Assembly: GCF_000165425.1 (NCBI RefSeq)
Contig: NW_001799648.1
Location: 264,796-328,795 of the forward strand
Direction of reading: 5' to 3'
Length of the DNA stretch: 64,000 bases
Source: Paramecium tetraurelia
Lineage: Eukaryota > Ciliophora > Oligohymenophorea > Peniculida > Parameciidae
Shown: piece after piece, positions 36,184 to 47,972 of the stretch
Numbering within the stretch: position 1 is the first letter of the stretch
Layout: each line of letters starts with the position of its first letter
Program-made: the position numbers and the translations under genes
Notes under the pieces: model-generated
Told to the model about the DNA's origin: nothing
Database searches by the model: none
The model's input: the letters and a program-made list of their open reading frames with translations, nothing else

Positions 36184-39100
36184 ATGGAATAAATAAAAAA
36201 CAAGAGACTCTTAGTGCTCATCTTATTGATTAGTTCTCTCACATTAGGATTAGGAGAACGTAATTGTCATTTTCGATATGATTAGCGACCCAAGTTTGCG
36301 ATGAAGGCCACTATTTGTCAGGTCAAGTTTGTCAAAGTTGTTCTACATAATGTAAATAATGTAGTAGCGAAACTAGTAATCGTATATTATTAATAAAGTC
36401 TGTTCATTGTGCTATGATGGATATATGGTTTACAATAATGCTTGTTAATCTTGTGGGTCTGGGTGTTAAACATGCTAATTATAACAATCTGGTTTAAGAA
36501 TCCTATCTGTGTCAGGGGAATCTAGAATATTATCAGGAGAGCCTGCCACAGAGTGTACTATGTGTTATGCTGGGTATTATTTGGAAGGGCCTGTTTGCAA
36601 ATAATGTGAAAAACCATGTTCAAGCTGTGCTACTTATTCAACAACTTGTACAACATGTATTGACATTACCAATTAAAATATACCAACTTGTGAGTGTTAA
36701 TCGTCTTAATTTATGGACGTATATACCTATATGTGCCTACAATGTCCATAGGCTTGTTTAACATGTACTGCATAAAATACATGTTAAACTTGCATAGAAG
36801 GTTATTTTTTGGATAATGAATCATGCCAAAATTGCGAATTACCTTGTAAAACATGTGAATCAACTTCAACTAAATGTTTATCCTGTGCTTTAGAAAATTA
36901 AATGGTAGATCCGCAATTCTAATGTGTTTGTGCTAATGAATATACATAAGTAGAAGGGAATTGCGAATAATGTCAAATTCCATGCTTAAATTGCGATCAA
37001 CGAGTTGATTATTGTATTTCCTGTGCGACTCACTTTGAATTAAAAGAGGGTGGGCAATGTGTTTGTCAATTTGGGTATTTTTTGCATATGGATATTCTTA
37101 ACAATAAAGAATGCTAATAATGCTCTCCTTCGTGTGAGAGTTGTTAAAATGAGTCTACAGAATGTCTTACTTGTCTATATAGTAACTAATTTGTTGATTC
37201 ATATCATTAATGTGTTTGCAAAGAAGGATTTTTTTTTAAAGATAATGATAGTTTAGATTGTACCCAATGTGGTGTCGCATGTTAAATTTGTGATAACACA
37301 AGTTGTTAGAAATGTATTAATGAGATGATGGAAATTTAAGATTAATTATCTTGTGTCTGTCCAAAAGGATATTAATTTTTTGAAAACAACTGCTTTTAAT
37401 GTTAATTACCTTGTAGTAAATGCATTGATCAAACTGATATTTGCATTGAATGTTTGTAATCAAATTCATCTTTAAATGAAAATAAATGCATTTGCGATTC
37501 TGGATTTGGACTATCATAAACATCATAATAATATTGTTCTCCATGTTAGTTTCCATGTTTGGAATGTTCAAGTGATGTTAATCTATGCACTAGGTGTTCT
37601 GAAATTGGACTATTTTACCTAGAGAATTCAAAATGCAGATGTCCTAGTGGATATTTTATGTAAGGTCCCGGTTGCATTAAATGTTCTGATGAATGTTAAG
37701 AATGTAATTTTTATCCTGATTATTGTTTAAATTGCAGAGACTTAAATTATGAGTTCAAGAACAATGGATGCTTTTGTCCTTTTGGATATTATGTTGACAA
37801 TGCTTTGAAATGTTCAAAATGTTAAGAACCATGTCAAACTTGTTAATAAAACTCTGATTTTTGTTTATCCTGTGTAGATCCTCTATATGAATTAATTAAC
37901 AATTCTTGCTAATGCCCAATAAGTTATTTCTAATTAGTAGAAAACAATAATTTTAATTTATCAGCAGGATGTCATACATGCAACGAAATGTACTTGAATT
38001 GCATAGTATGTAATTTATCTTATTGTCAATAATGCTAATAAGGATATCGTTTTAATGAGAATTAGGAATGTTTGAATGCTATTTGCGGAGATTCTATTAT
38101 TGTTGGCAATGAATAATGTGAGGATGGCAATGATAATGAATTTGATGGTTGTTTTTAATGTCAATGTGAACTAGGATGGATCTAAAATGAATTAGGTTGT
38201 TAGACCATTTGTGGAGATCAAGTAATTGTGACTGGAGAATAATGTGATGATGGAAATGAAATTCAATTTGATGGATGTTATTAATGCAAATATGATTGCA
38301 ATGAATCTTGCATTGAATGCATAGAAGGACGTTGCATCAAATGCAAAGAAGGATTTCAACTTGAGGAAAATGAATGTAGCATTAATTGTGGAGATGGAAT
38401 TTTAAATGTTTTAACTGAATAATGTGATGATTCTAATAACATTCCTAGAGATGGTTGCAATAATTGTCATTTAGAAGATGGTTTCATATGTTATTGTTAA
38501 AACGAATTGCTATTTCAATCTTGTGAAAGATGTTCGGATTATAATTGTTTAAAATGTGCCATCTAAAATTAACAGCAGGTCTGTCAAAATTGTATAGACG
38601 GATATTTTGTTGATGCAACTTAAGGTTGTTCACAATGTGATAAAATTTGTCTGAAATGTACAAACTCTCCCAAAAATTGTGAAATTTTTGATTCATCAAT
38701 TTAATAACTAAAAGATTGTAATCAAAAGCTTGGATTCTACTATGATTATCAACTTAAAGATTGTGTTTCAAAATGTGGAGACGGTATTATTAGTGGATAA
38801 GAACAATGTGATGATCTAAATACTAATGATTTTGATGGGTGTAATAATCAATGTCAAATTGAGTCTGGATACTTGTTTAATTTAAATAGTCTATCCTTGA
38901 TTAATGAACCATTCATATAAGTTTAATCCCAGTCTTCTAGTAATAATCAATATTCTATATATGCTGAGCAATTCTAAGATACTATCAATTGTACTGGTAC
39001 TACAATGAATATTGAACAATTCAATTAAACAGAATACAATTATACAATTATAGAATAAGGATTAAATTGTGATATTTCGATGCAATACTTTAAAACTGTA

Positions 39101-40498
39101 GAACCTTCAAATCTCATTCATGTCCTAATCAAATTCAAAAATCACCTCTCCAAAAGAACATTAGATGAATCACCTACTAAAGAAATCGTTATTGTTCCAA
39201 AGAGATAGGTATATGCAACTGAAGAGCAAAAGGAGTAAGGAGAGGCTATGGCTAGTACTTCCAAATCTATATCATCATCCATTGTTGTATTTGCCCCATT
39301 AGCATTATTAATTGGAGGCTTCAAGTTTATTTGGGCTATTCTAGATATTATGAGTTGGATGAATAACTTTTATTTCTTAAATGTATAATACCCAGAAAAT
39401 GTAAGACTCATTTTTTAATAAGCTGAATGGAACAACATAATCAATTTTCCAGAATTCGATATCTTCAATAAACCATCTGATGAATATTACTTTCAAGCTT
39501 AAATTAAATTCACTGAAAAAGATGTTGACCCATTATTTTTTAACAATGTTTAAATTGTTATTATTTTTGTGTTTCAAGTTCTTATTACTTGGCTGATTTG
39601 TTTTATAATAAGAAAAACAATTTAGGCTTATTATAAAAAAAAAATTAGGATCTAAAGTGCAAATCATAAAATATTTTAATTGAAAACTAATTAATAAAAT
39701 CAATCAATTCTCGAAAATGAAATATTGTAATCCACAATACAGAATTAAATTACCACTTTTGAAATTCCAAATCAACTCAAATCTATTTACTTTTCATGTT
39801 TAGATTGTGAAAGATCATTTGTTGCTAATATGTTAAAAACTATATAAATAAGTTATTTAGATATTCTTTTGGCAATAATATTACAGATTACCAATTAATA
39901 GACAGCTAACAATTCTATTGTTAAAATCAACGTCATATTAGCGAGTCTATCTATTGGCATTGTAATTTTGTTGATTTATTTATCTTATCAAATTTCGGTT
40001 TAACATCATTTGAAATTGGAAAATCAACATTTTAGTAGGAGATTTAACTGCTTCTATGAAGATGTAAAAACTAACTCCAAAATATCTATGAATTACTCTT
40101 TTTTGAATATGTTAAGGAAAACTATTTTTATTATAGCAACAGTGATTTTATATGATTTTCCAATATACTAAACAAGTGTTTGTTTTTTATCGTGCTTTTT
40201 GAACATTATCTTATTAATGCACTGTAATCCATTCAATAATAGATAGTAATATATTCTGAACTTTATACCTGACTCTTGCATATGTATTATAGTAGGTATA
40301 ACCATAACTTTTGCCTTTTAAGATCAATTTCGATTACTAGAAGATGATATGATTTATTTTTTAGGATGGATTGTTGGAGCCTGTATTTATTTATCAATAT
40401 TATTGTAATTACTGTTCCTAATAAAAGAACTTATACAATCAATATGGGAGAAAATTAGAAACCTATTTGTATATTTGAAAAAAAAATTTAATTTATGA
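36184..40498 (+). CDS. giant cysteine-rich repeat receptor-like membrane protein (copy 2)
   Basis: 1421 residues with two introns (36260-36285, 26 nt; 36376-36398, 23 nt); frame exact. A signal peptide (LLVLILLISSLTLG) leads into about 850 residues of furin-like Cys repeats (QCEKPCSSC, YYLEGPVC), then at least four CGDxxxxxxEQCDDGN...FDGC disulfide units. A beta-rich stalk follows. From about residue 1015 there is a multi-pass C-terminal domain (ISSSIVVFAPLALLIGG, then further helices) and a short basic end. The architecture equals that of copies 1 and 3. A ligand-binding or adhesive surface role is inference. Confidence 0.85.
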
Positions 40499-40531
40499 AT
40501 ATATTCTGTTTATGAAATAGTAATAATTTAC

Positions 40532-41071
40532 ATGTTCATAGATAAACTCATATATGTAGCTGGCTTTTAAGCATCCATCATTTATCTAATAAATGTTATA
40601 ATTATCTAGTTCATTTCTGTAATTACCTATTTAGTATTTTAATTAATTTTCATTAATCTTTGGGTTTTTCCGTTTTAATTCTCCATTTATATAGCATATA
40701 TATTACCTTCTTAAAGTCCTTATGTTAGTGAGATTTTGACTCAAAAAGACAATGTAATTTATTATTTTTTAATTTCTCCAACCCCCCAAAACCATTCGAA
40801 GTATTAAGTTCTAAATATTTAGGTTAACCAAATCCAATCTTTAAATATATTCATAATAATATTTCAATAAGTTTATCATACAAAGGTTGATTTTATATTA
40901 TTTTATTTTATTATTACAATGTAAATTATAATGGTGACAAATTCATATTATTTTTACATTATAAAAATAAATGTTGATAAATAAAAATATCCTTTTAATA
41001 AATAAAAATTATAAATAATATTTATAAATGAGTAATTGGGCTTGATGATCTTCATGTAGATTCGATTATGA
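40532..41071 (+). CDS. small multi-pass membrane protein, unknown
   Basis: 179 residues, no intron. Four hydrophobic segments can be seen (GFQASIIYLINVIIIQF, LVFQLIFINLWVFPF, LNIFIIIFQQV, FILFYFIITMQIIMV). The ORF starts 33 bp after the receptor stop. It could be a real small gene or a detached 3' exon of the receptor. Codon composition is typical AT-rich. No family was recognised. The last 25 codons may be read-through into non-coding sequence if an unrecognised intron is present. Confidence 0.45.
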
Positions 41072-41387
41072 GATTAATTGATTATAATCATTCTTAGAGT
41101 ATTCTTCTGTAGGATAGAACAATTATAGATAATTTCAGAGTAGATATATTTTTTTAAATTTATAAAAATCATCAAGCATGAAGGGTTTGATTCTCAAATG
41201 TATTGATCTGATTAATAATATCGCTAAAATAATAAATATTCAAAATCATTCTAACTAATTCTTATTATATATAATTGTGATTATTATAATATGAAATAAT
41301 AATTGAAGTGTGAACAATAAATTTTAGCTTGAGAATTATATATTCCTTAAATTATATCAGCCCTTGTAATTTATGTTGTCAATATAT

Positions 41388-42060
41388 GAATCAAGAAGAA
41401 ATTAGTCAGCAAGAAAAAGGACATCAATTAATATGTTCAGATTGTAATGTAAGATTTTTAAGTTTTTAGGTGAAACATATAGCTTTATTATCAACATCAC
41501 AACGTTGATATAAATTCTTAATTACAGAACAAGCTGAAAAGGAATACACTTTTGAAAATTTTTAAATATATGACAATCATATAAACCAAAAATCAGCAAT
41601 TTTATTTGAGATTCAAGAAAGGCTAATATGATTAAATTCTTAAAGGATGGGGTGAGTAAACTTTCATGGAGTTTATCATAAATTTTATTCATGTCTCGAT
41701 GGATTAGATTTATAAAGTATCAAAAAATTTAGATTATAAATCAGGATGCAACAATTTTGAGAGAAACCCCTACAAAAATACCTAAAATTTAAAAAATAAA
41801 AAGTATTTTATATTAAGGTACTTTGTAAAATTTGATTATAATTAATAACTTAATGGAAACATTATAAAGGATATTTAATTAAGCATTGACTGATTGTTAG
41901 AAATCTGATATTCATAATAAGATTTATTATGATATAGATGATAATAATAGCAAATGGCCTCATTTCTAGGGGATTAAGCAAGATAGAATGGCAAAAAGAG
42001 GAAAGAAAATAGGATTATTAAATGGATTTAAAAAAATTTAAATAATAATTTATTAAAATA
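41388..42060 (+). pseudogene. unresolved coding remnant or badly modelled gene
   Basis: From the ATG near 41390 a first part (GHQLICSDCN..., with introns of 21 and 24 nt) reads to a TGA around 41630, ending FEIQERLI. An adjacent frame opens at an overlapping ATG and runs for about 140 codons (MIKFLKDGVSKLSWSL, KRGKKIGLLNGFKKI) to a TGA near 42110, beyond the ATG of the MBOAT gene. No GT...AG segment joins the two frames. Possibilities are a frameshifted pseudogene, a missed intron or a sequencing error. No family was recognised. Confidence 0.3.
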
Positions 42061-42063
42061 TTT

Positions 42064-43758
42064 ATGAGACAGCCACAAACAAAGAAATCCTTTAATATTT
42101 CTGATTCTTCATACTACATCTCTTTGGCATGCATCATCACTTTTGAAATCTACTCTCTTTATCGATTTTCAGTCATTTGTAAATCAAACAAAATAGAGGG
42201 CACTGAAAAAGGTATACAAATACATTGATTGTAGGCTTCTTTGGTATACTGAGAGACCATTCAGATCCGTAATGGGGAGAATTTGCAGGACATTTGACAG
42301 AATTGATGGTTTTTCAATTCCTTTTTATATTGGGGTCCTACACTGTCAAATATCATTCTAAATAAGAAAATAGGTAGAGAAACCTATAGTATTATAACAT
42401 GATCGTTGGATTAAATTATGCATTTTATTTGCATAACATTGGAATGATATTTTAGATGATGATCATCGTTTCTTTTTATCTTTTCCAAAAGGTGAATAAA
42501 TTTTTTTATAATAGATTTGTTACAAAATGAAATATTTCATCCCCACATTATGGATTTTGGCCATCTTAACATTATGGTCAAATGAGACATATAAAGGATA
42601 TGAATTCAGTATGATTTCTCCATCTTTGGCTTATTTGGATGGTTTCAGGAGTACAAATCAATTAGTTAGTTGGAATCTTGTTTTTAATATGATTTTACTA
42701 AGAATCATCAGTTTCTCTATTGATAAGGTTTGGGCATCTCAAATTCCTCAGCCCTTGAAATAGGGTGAGTGGAGTTAGAGTGAAAAGTCCACTATCATAA
42801 AAACATACCGTGATAGAGTGGAAGAGTCCTAACCATTAGAAGAATACAACTTTAGTGGTTATTTAAGTTTTCTTTTTTATGTTCCTCTACTCTTCTCAGG
42901 GCCTTCTATGGGTTATAATGCTTTTAACTCTTAATTAAAAACCCCTTAATAAAGTTTTAATAAATCCTAGGTGATAAAATACATTTTGAGAGTGTATTTA
43001 TTGGACTTGTTAACCTTTGAGGTATTTTTGCATGTGTGTTATCCAAATGCAATCCCAAAATTAGCCTAAAACTTTCATATCCTGGAAAATTTTAGTGCAT
43101 ATGAGTTCCACATAATGTGTGTGATGAACTTAATCTTTTTATGGTACAAATTCCTTACAATATGGAGAATTGCCAGAGGATGGGCCTTATTAGATGGTAA
43201 CTTAATAAATATATTATTATGGTAGGTATTGAAACGCCCGAGAATATGAATAGATGTCTATATAACAGTTACAATTTTAGTGGATTTTGGAGATCTTGGC
43301 ATAGAAGTTTCAATTAATGGTTGATCAGATACATTTATGTGCCATTAGGAGGTACAAAATACAAGTCTTTGAACATGTGGGTTGTCTTCTCTTTTGTGGC
43401 ATTATGGCACGATTTTAAATTGGATCTTTTATTATGGGCTTGGCTAATCTGCTTAGCTTTGATTCCAGAGATCGCCTTACAAAAATACTTTGACAAGGAG
43501 TTCTTCTATAAAAAATGGTGGTTTGTTTACTTATGTCAGCTGGGTGGAGGATTCTAAATACAAATGATGTGTTTAGCCAATTTGATAGGATTTGGAAATG
43601 GATACGAAGGCATGACAGTTGTTTTCTATAAGTTTATGAGTTTGGAGGGCTTGGCTTGTTTTCTATTCTATTGTATAGTTAGGAATGGGTGGATCACAAC
43701 TATTCAATTTAGAATAAGAGACGATGAGAATGCTGAATCAAATGACAAGCGATTTTGA
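42064..43758 (+). CDS. MBOAT acyltransferase of the Gup1/HHAT type
   Basis: 539 residues with introns 42212-42234, 42492-42514 and 43197-43225; frame exact. About ten membrane helices are visible. MBOAT landmarks are present: NRCLYNSYNFSGFWRSWHRSF, then RYIYVPLGGTKYK, then the invariant histidine in FVALWHD. The block order NRC...FWRSWHRSF...YIYVPLGG is characteristic of Gup1. In yeast, Gup1 adds very long acyl chains to GPI anchors in the ER; HHAT-type relatives modify proteins. The substrate here is inferred from similarity. It fits an organism with abundant GPI surface proteins. Confidence 0.88.
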
Positions 43759-44332
43759 TATCCAGTTAAGTTTATCGAAAGACTTATAAAACACATTATA
43801 AAATATATATGCTAAGGTAGCATTAAAATTAAGGTTATAATTCCATCTCAATTAAATATATTCTTCTCATTTTAAGCTCACTACCTAAAAATTAAAAAGA
43901 GTGATGAGGTCTCAATCTCTGTAAGTTAATTTTACTTGCAGAAAGATACTACCTTAAAATAATCTAAAAAAATGTTGTATTATAAGGGTTACCTCTTATT
44001 CAAATTCTTATTGTCAATAAAACAAAAAGTGGGATTGCTTTGAATTTATAGCAACTTTTCAACTTCGTTCATAATATTAGAATTAATGTGAATTATGCAA
44101 AAAATACTTGATTGCTGACATTACAACAAATTTGATTGTTTTTAAATCAAGCACTTTAAGTCTTATTAATTTATTTAATAATATAATTAAAATTAGTATT
44201 TTTACACTAATTTATATAAAACCTACTTTTTTAATAATTTATTCCAAAAAAGTTGCTTAATTCTTAAGCACAATTAGTTTTTGTTTTTATAAAATTATGC
44301 ATAAATTAGCCAAGTTTTATTTATAAGAAATT
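43759..44332. other. intergenic spacer
   Basis: AT-rich spacer with no recognisable gene or RNA. A short imperfect palindromic stretch of T- and A-runs lies near 44100-44300, without further evidence of function. Confidence 0.4.
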
Positions 44333-44611
44333 ATGTCTTCATAAAGTAAACAGTGGAAATCATTAAAGGATCCATTAATAATATTAATTTATAATAAATG
44401 TATATTGTCAATATTATTATTGCTAATTATATTCATTTATTAAGTAATTTTATTTACATTCTATTCAGATATTGGAATTATTCAATTGTTTATCATAAAT
44501 ATTCTGTTTAGTGTCTAAAATTTTGGATTCATCTTTATATTATTGTAAAGGATATTAGTTTGCTTAACGAGTAGGAATTTATTCATTCTCCAAATTAGAA
44601 TGCTTGAATGA
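44333..44611 (+). CDS. small two-helix membrane protein, unknown
   Basis: 92 codons, no intron, start at 44333. After a short polar N-terminus there are two or three hydrophobic segments (CILSILLLLIIFIYQVILF and FSVQNFGFIFILL). The last 29 bp overlap the 3' end of the copine coding region on the other strand (copine stop at 44583-44585). Small proteins of this plan occur in ER complexes, but no family can be named. The overlap makes the exact end uncertain. Confidence 0.45.
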
Positions 44612-46330
44612 ATTCGGAGAGACAACTTAGAATATAATTAAGTCTACCTTTTGGAGGTTTTGGGCGAATTTCAACCAACTTCATATACTCTAATAGTTAA
44701 GTAGGTAATTCTTCTAAGACTTTGTTCGATAGCTGAGTTGGATCCCCTTTGAATTGATTAAAAGGAACAAATTAAACCAAATCTCTAATAGCTTTGTTCC
44801 CTTTGCTATCAACCATACTTTTGTTATCATTATCTAAGATCTTCATATTCTTAAAGTTAGCATTCCCTATACCAACAATTATGATAGATAGAGGTAAATA
44901 AGATGAAGCAATGATGTCATCTATAGAATCTAACATATCATCAGTTTATCCATCAGTTAAAATCAATAATACATGATAGTTTTCACTCCCTTAATTTTTA
45001 CATTTCTTTGCCATTTCCATCGCTTTTTACAGAGTTGGATGCAAATAGGTTGGACCATCAAAATGCAATTAAGGCAGTGATTTTTTATAGCATTCTACAA
45101 TTCCATCTAGTCCATAAACTCTAAAATTTTAATAATTTATCCTTACTCTGGATCATCAGGATTATCATTCAAAGGGAAAAGATGAATTGTTTAGCTTGTG
45201 TTGTGATTCTTCATTTTTGGTTTACATCCAAAACCATAGAGTGGAACTCTTTTGTCATAATCGTAATGTATCAATATTTCAACTACACTATTAATTGCCT
45301 ATAAGTATTAACTAGGATATCCATTTGAGGGAAGATGATGTAGCGAATTCGGATTATGATATTCCTCATTAGATGCAGTGAAATCAATAGCAAGCATTAA
45401 ATTTATCTATTAACCTCCAGCACAATAATCTAGGAAGGTATAATTTGATATTATTGAAAATCTATCAAATTAAAGAATTCCTAAAGATTAATTTCTTTGA
45501 CTCATAGACCTGAATTCCTTTTAGAGTATTTTCTTAGCTTTATTTGATTCAATTAATTCATTAGTACAAAATTAAGTTTCTCCTATATATTTGTGCTTAC
45601 CAGATTTTTTATAATCCCATAATTCAACTTTTATTTATATTGAATAATCTCCATTACATAACTTCTAGGCTTGGCACTGTATCTCCTTCCATTTAATTGA
45701 AGCCATATCTTTTGCTGATTCAGTTTCATAAACTAAAACACCAAAATCTATATCATGTTTTAGTCTATAGAACCTTAGAAATGGACTAATTTTATCCCAA
45801 AACCATAATTTAGTTCCTCTTATCTTCAGTCCTGATAATTAAATAGAAAATTCCTCTCTACATAATTTAACATGATCTGCCTTTAAGAATATTTAACCAT
45901 TATTCCTCCCACTTTGATTGTATAGATTAGCTTTAATCAATTAGTTTTTTGATCCTATCACTTCTGCCACAGTTGTTTGTGCTTAACCTATAATCTATGA
46001 TAGTTAAGGATAATACTTATGTCTAAGTAGAACTTATTTAGTTATGAACTTCCATTTTTAGGTGCTACTATACTTAGAAAAAATAGTTTATAGTAAATGT
46101 TTTGATGAAATCGGGATTCTAATTATTCTCAATTACTTCAGTTTGATCTATTTTGATCCCTTAACCAATGATATAAAATTCATACATTTGTTATTACTCT
46201 TTCTATAAAGTATCACAAAAGAATTGTAGATAGTCATCACAAAATCATTTAATTGTCTACAACTTACAAAAAGTTCTATTCGCTAGGCATCTTTTGTTTA
46301 AGCAGTGCCTTCTTAATGACTGAATAACAT
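44583..46330 (-). CDS. copine (two C2 domains plus von Willebrand A-like domain)
   Basis: 559 residues using introns 46197-46216 (20 nt), 45995-46016 (22 nt) and 45121-45146 (26 nt); the total is an exact multiple of three. C2A starts with RIELFVSCRQLND and continues with TEVIENNQNPDFIKTF. C2B spans about 130-270. The A domain begins near residue 285 with LQFDRFS...DYCAGGQ and a MIDAS-like DFTASN, then RVPLYGFGCKP and RVYGLDGIVECYKKSLP, which are near-invariant in copines. Copines bind phospholipids in a calcium-dependent way and recruit targets to membranes. The first intron has unusual GTGATA...AGAG borders; the others are canonical. Confidence 0.9.
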
Positions 46331-46841
46331 AATTTAATATATAATCTCTACATATAGATTAATCTGATGTTTAAATAAAAGTATAGATTTATATACGTAA
46401 TAATATATCAATTTCTCTTTTATTCTTGATAATCAATCTACTATGAAACTTTTCTTTGTTCAAACAGTATACTCTTTTAAAGTGATCATTGTTCAGAATT
46501 TATGGATAAAATGATGCATTCTAAATATTCTATATAATTTTATATTATAATTTATGTTATATTCAATAATGTAAAATTAAAAATATTTCATATAACTTTC
46601 AATTATGAATAAATAGAAAGTTTGAAAGTTTTCATCATTTAAATTGTTTTTCGGTTTCTACGCGATCTTGCTTCTACAATTTTATTAATAATTACATTAA
46701 TTAATAACTTTAGTGATTACTACAACTCCCTAATAATAACTTTTTTATGGATTATCTTCCATTAAAGTACATAACATTCCATTTACTTAATCAAAAACCT
46801 TAAATGTAATTCAAAATTAAGAATTATAAATAAGAATCTAA
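46331..46841. other. intergenic spacer
   Basis: AT-rich; presumed promoter region of the copine gene at its left end. Nothing else recognised. Confidence 0.5.
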
Positions 46842-47159
46842 ATGGATGTGTAAAATAAAGTGAAACAATTTATTTATGAAGGTTTGGAAGATCATCCGAA
46901 TACAAAATTCATTACTATATTTTTTAAATAGGTTAAAGTATACAAGAATCTTATAAGGAGATATATCACAAAAATATTTTCTAGGCAATTTATTAATTAT
47001 TGTTTAATTCTCATCAACTCTAAATTAATTTTCAAATAATTTATTAAATTAAATATTTATTTATAGATAGAGAAGGTAATTTTATTTTCAATCAGATTAA
47101 CAGACAGCAAGAGAATCTGTAATATGCTCATCTTATTTTTATCCGAATTATAAAAATGA
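46842..47159 (+). CDS. possible short gene or gene fragment
   Basis: 105 codons open from the ATG at 46842. The first 30 residues look protein-like (FIYEGLEDHPNTKFITIF); the rest is Ile/Lys/Asn-rich and may be translated non-coding DNA. Because only TGA stops translation in this code, ORFs of this size arise by chance. No family was recognised. Confidence 0.25.
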
Positions 47160-47972
47160 AATCAATTACTAAACGTAAAGATAATGATTGCAATTAATAC
47201 TACTGAAATATAATTTTGATATGATATTACATATGTTTCATAAAGTAAATATATAATAAGTAATATCATTGGAAGTTATTAAACAAACCTTTGAAAAATC
47301 AATTTTTATATGATATTTTGGAACATACTTATTAATTTATTTTAATTAAATGGGTTAATTATAGGTTGATATTACAGTGTTACATTCTCATAATCAATCT
47401 TGAGATCGAGAGATCAATATCTTAAGATTGTTAATCCTTCACTCTTTATTTTTGAAATAATTTGTGGTCTATATATTTGAGTCAAATTTTATTTACATAC
47501 CAGGTGTTTGTTGAGCAGATGAAGAAATATTACAAGTACAGATATTAATTATATTATCATTAGAATACCTATATGCATGAGTCTATACGATTTATTGATT
47601 TATAATAAATGATTAGGATGGTTAAAATATAAAAGTCAAATCAATTAATTTATTCGTATTTCATATATACAAATAACAAAATATTATTACACTCTATGAA
47701 TTTTCGGGAAAAGTGATGATTGGATTAAATCATTTCATGAGTCAAAGAAATTCAAATTTGTTACATAAGTTTATTTGTCATCTTCTATATTTCCAATTCA
47801 TTAGGCCATGCCTTCAAAGGATGATTCTATTTGATACTCATCTAATACTGATTACTGAATGATCAAATCAATCTAAATGTTTTTGAGTGACCACCTTAAT
47901 TATCATATATTAAATTAAATCTGAAATAATTTTATTATATACACTAATTGAAACTGTTATGTTATTAATTTT
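47160..47972. other. gene-poor AT-rich region
   Basis: About 800 bp without a credible open frame, RNA gene or repeat. Confidence 0.45.
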
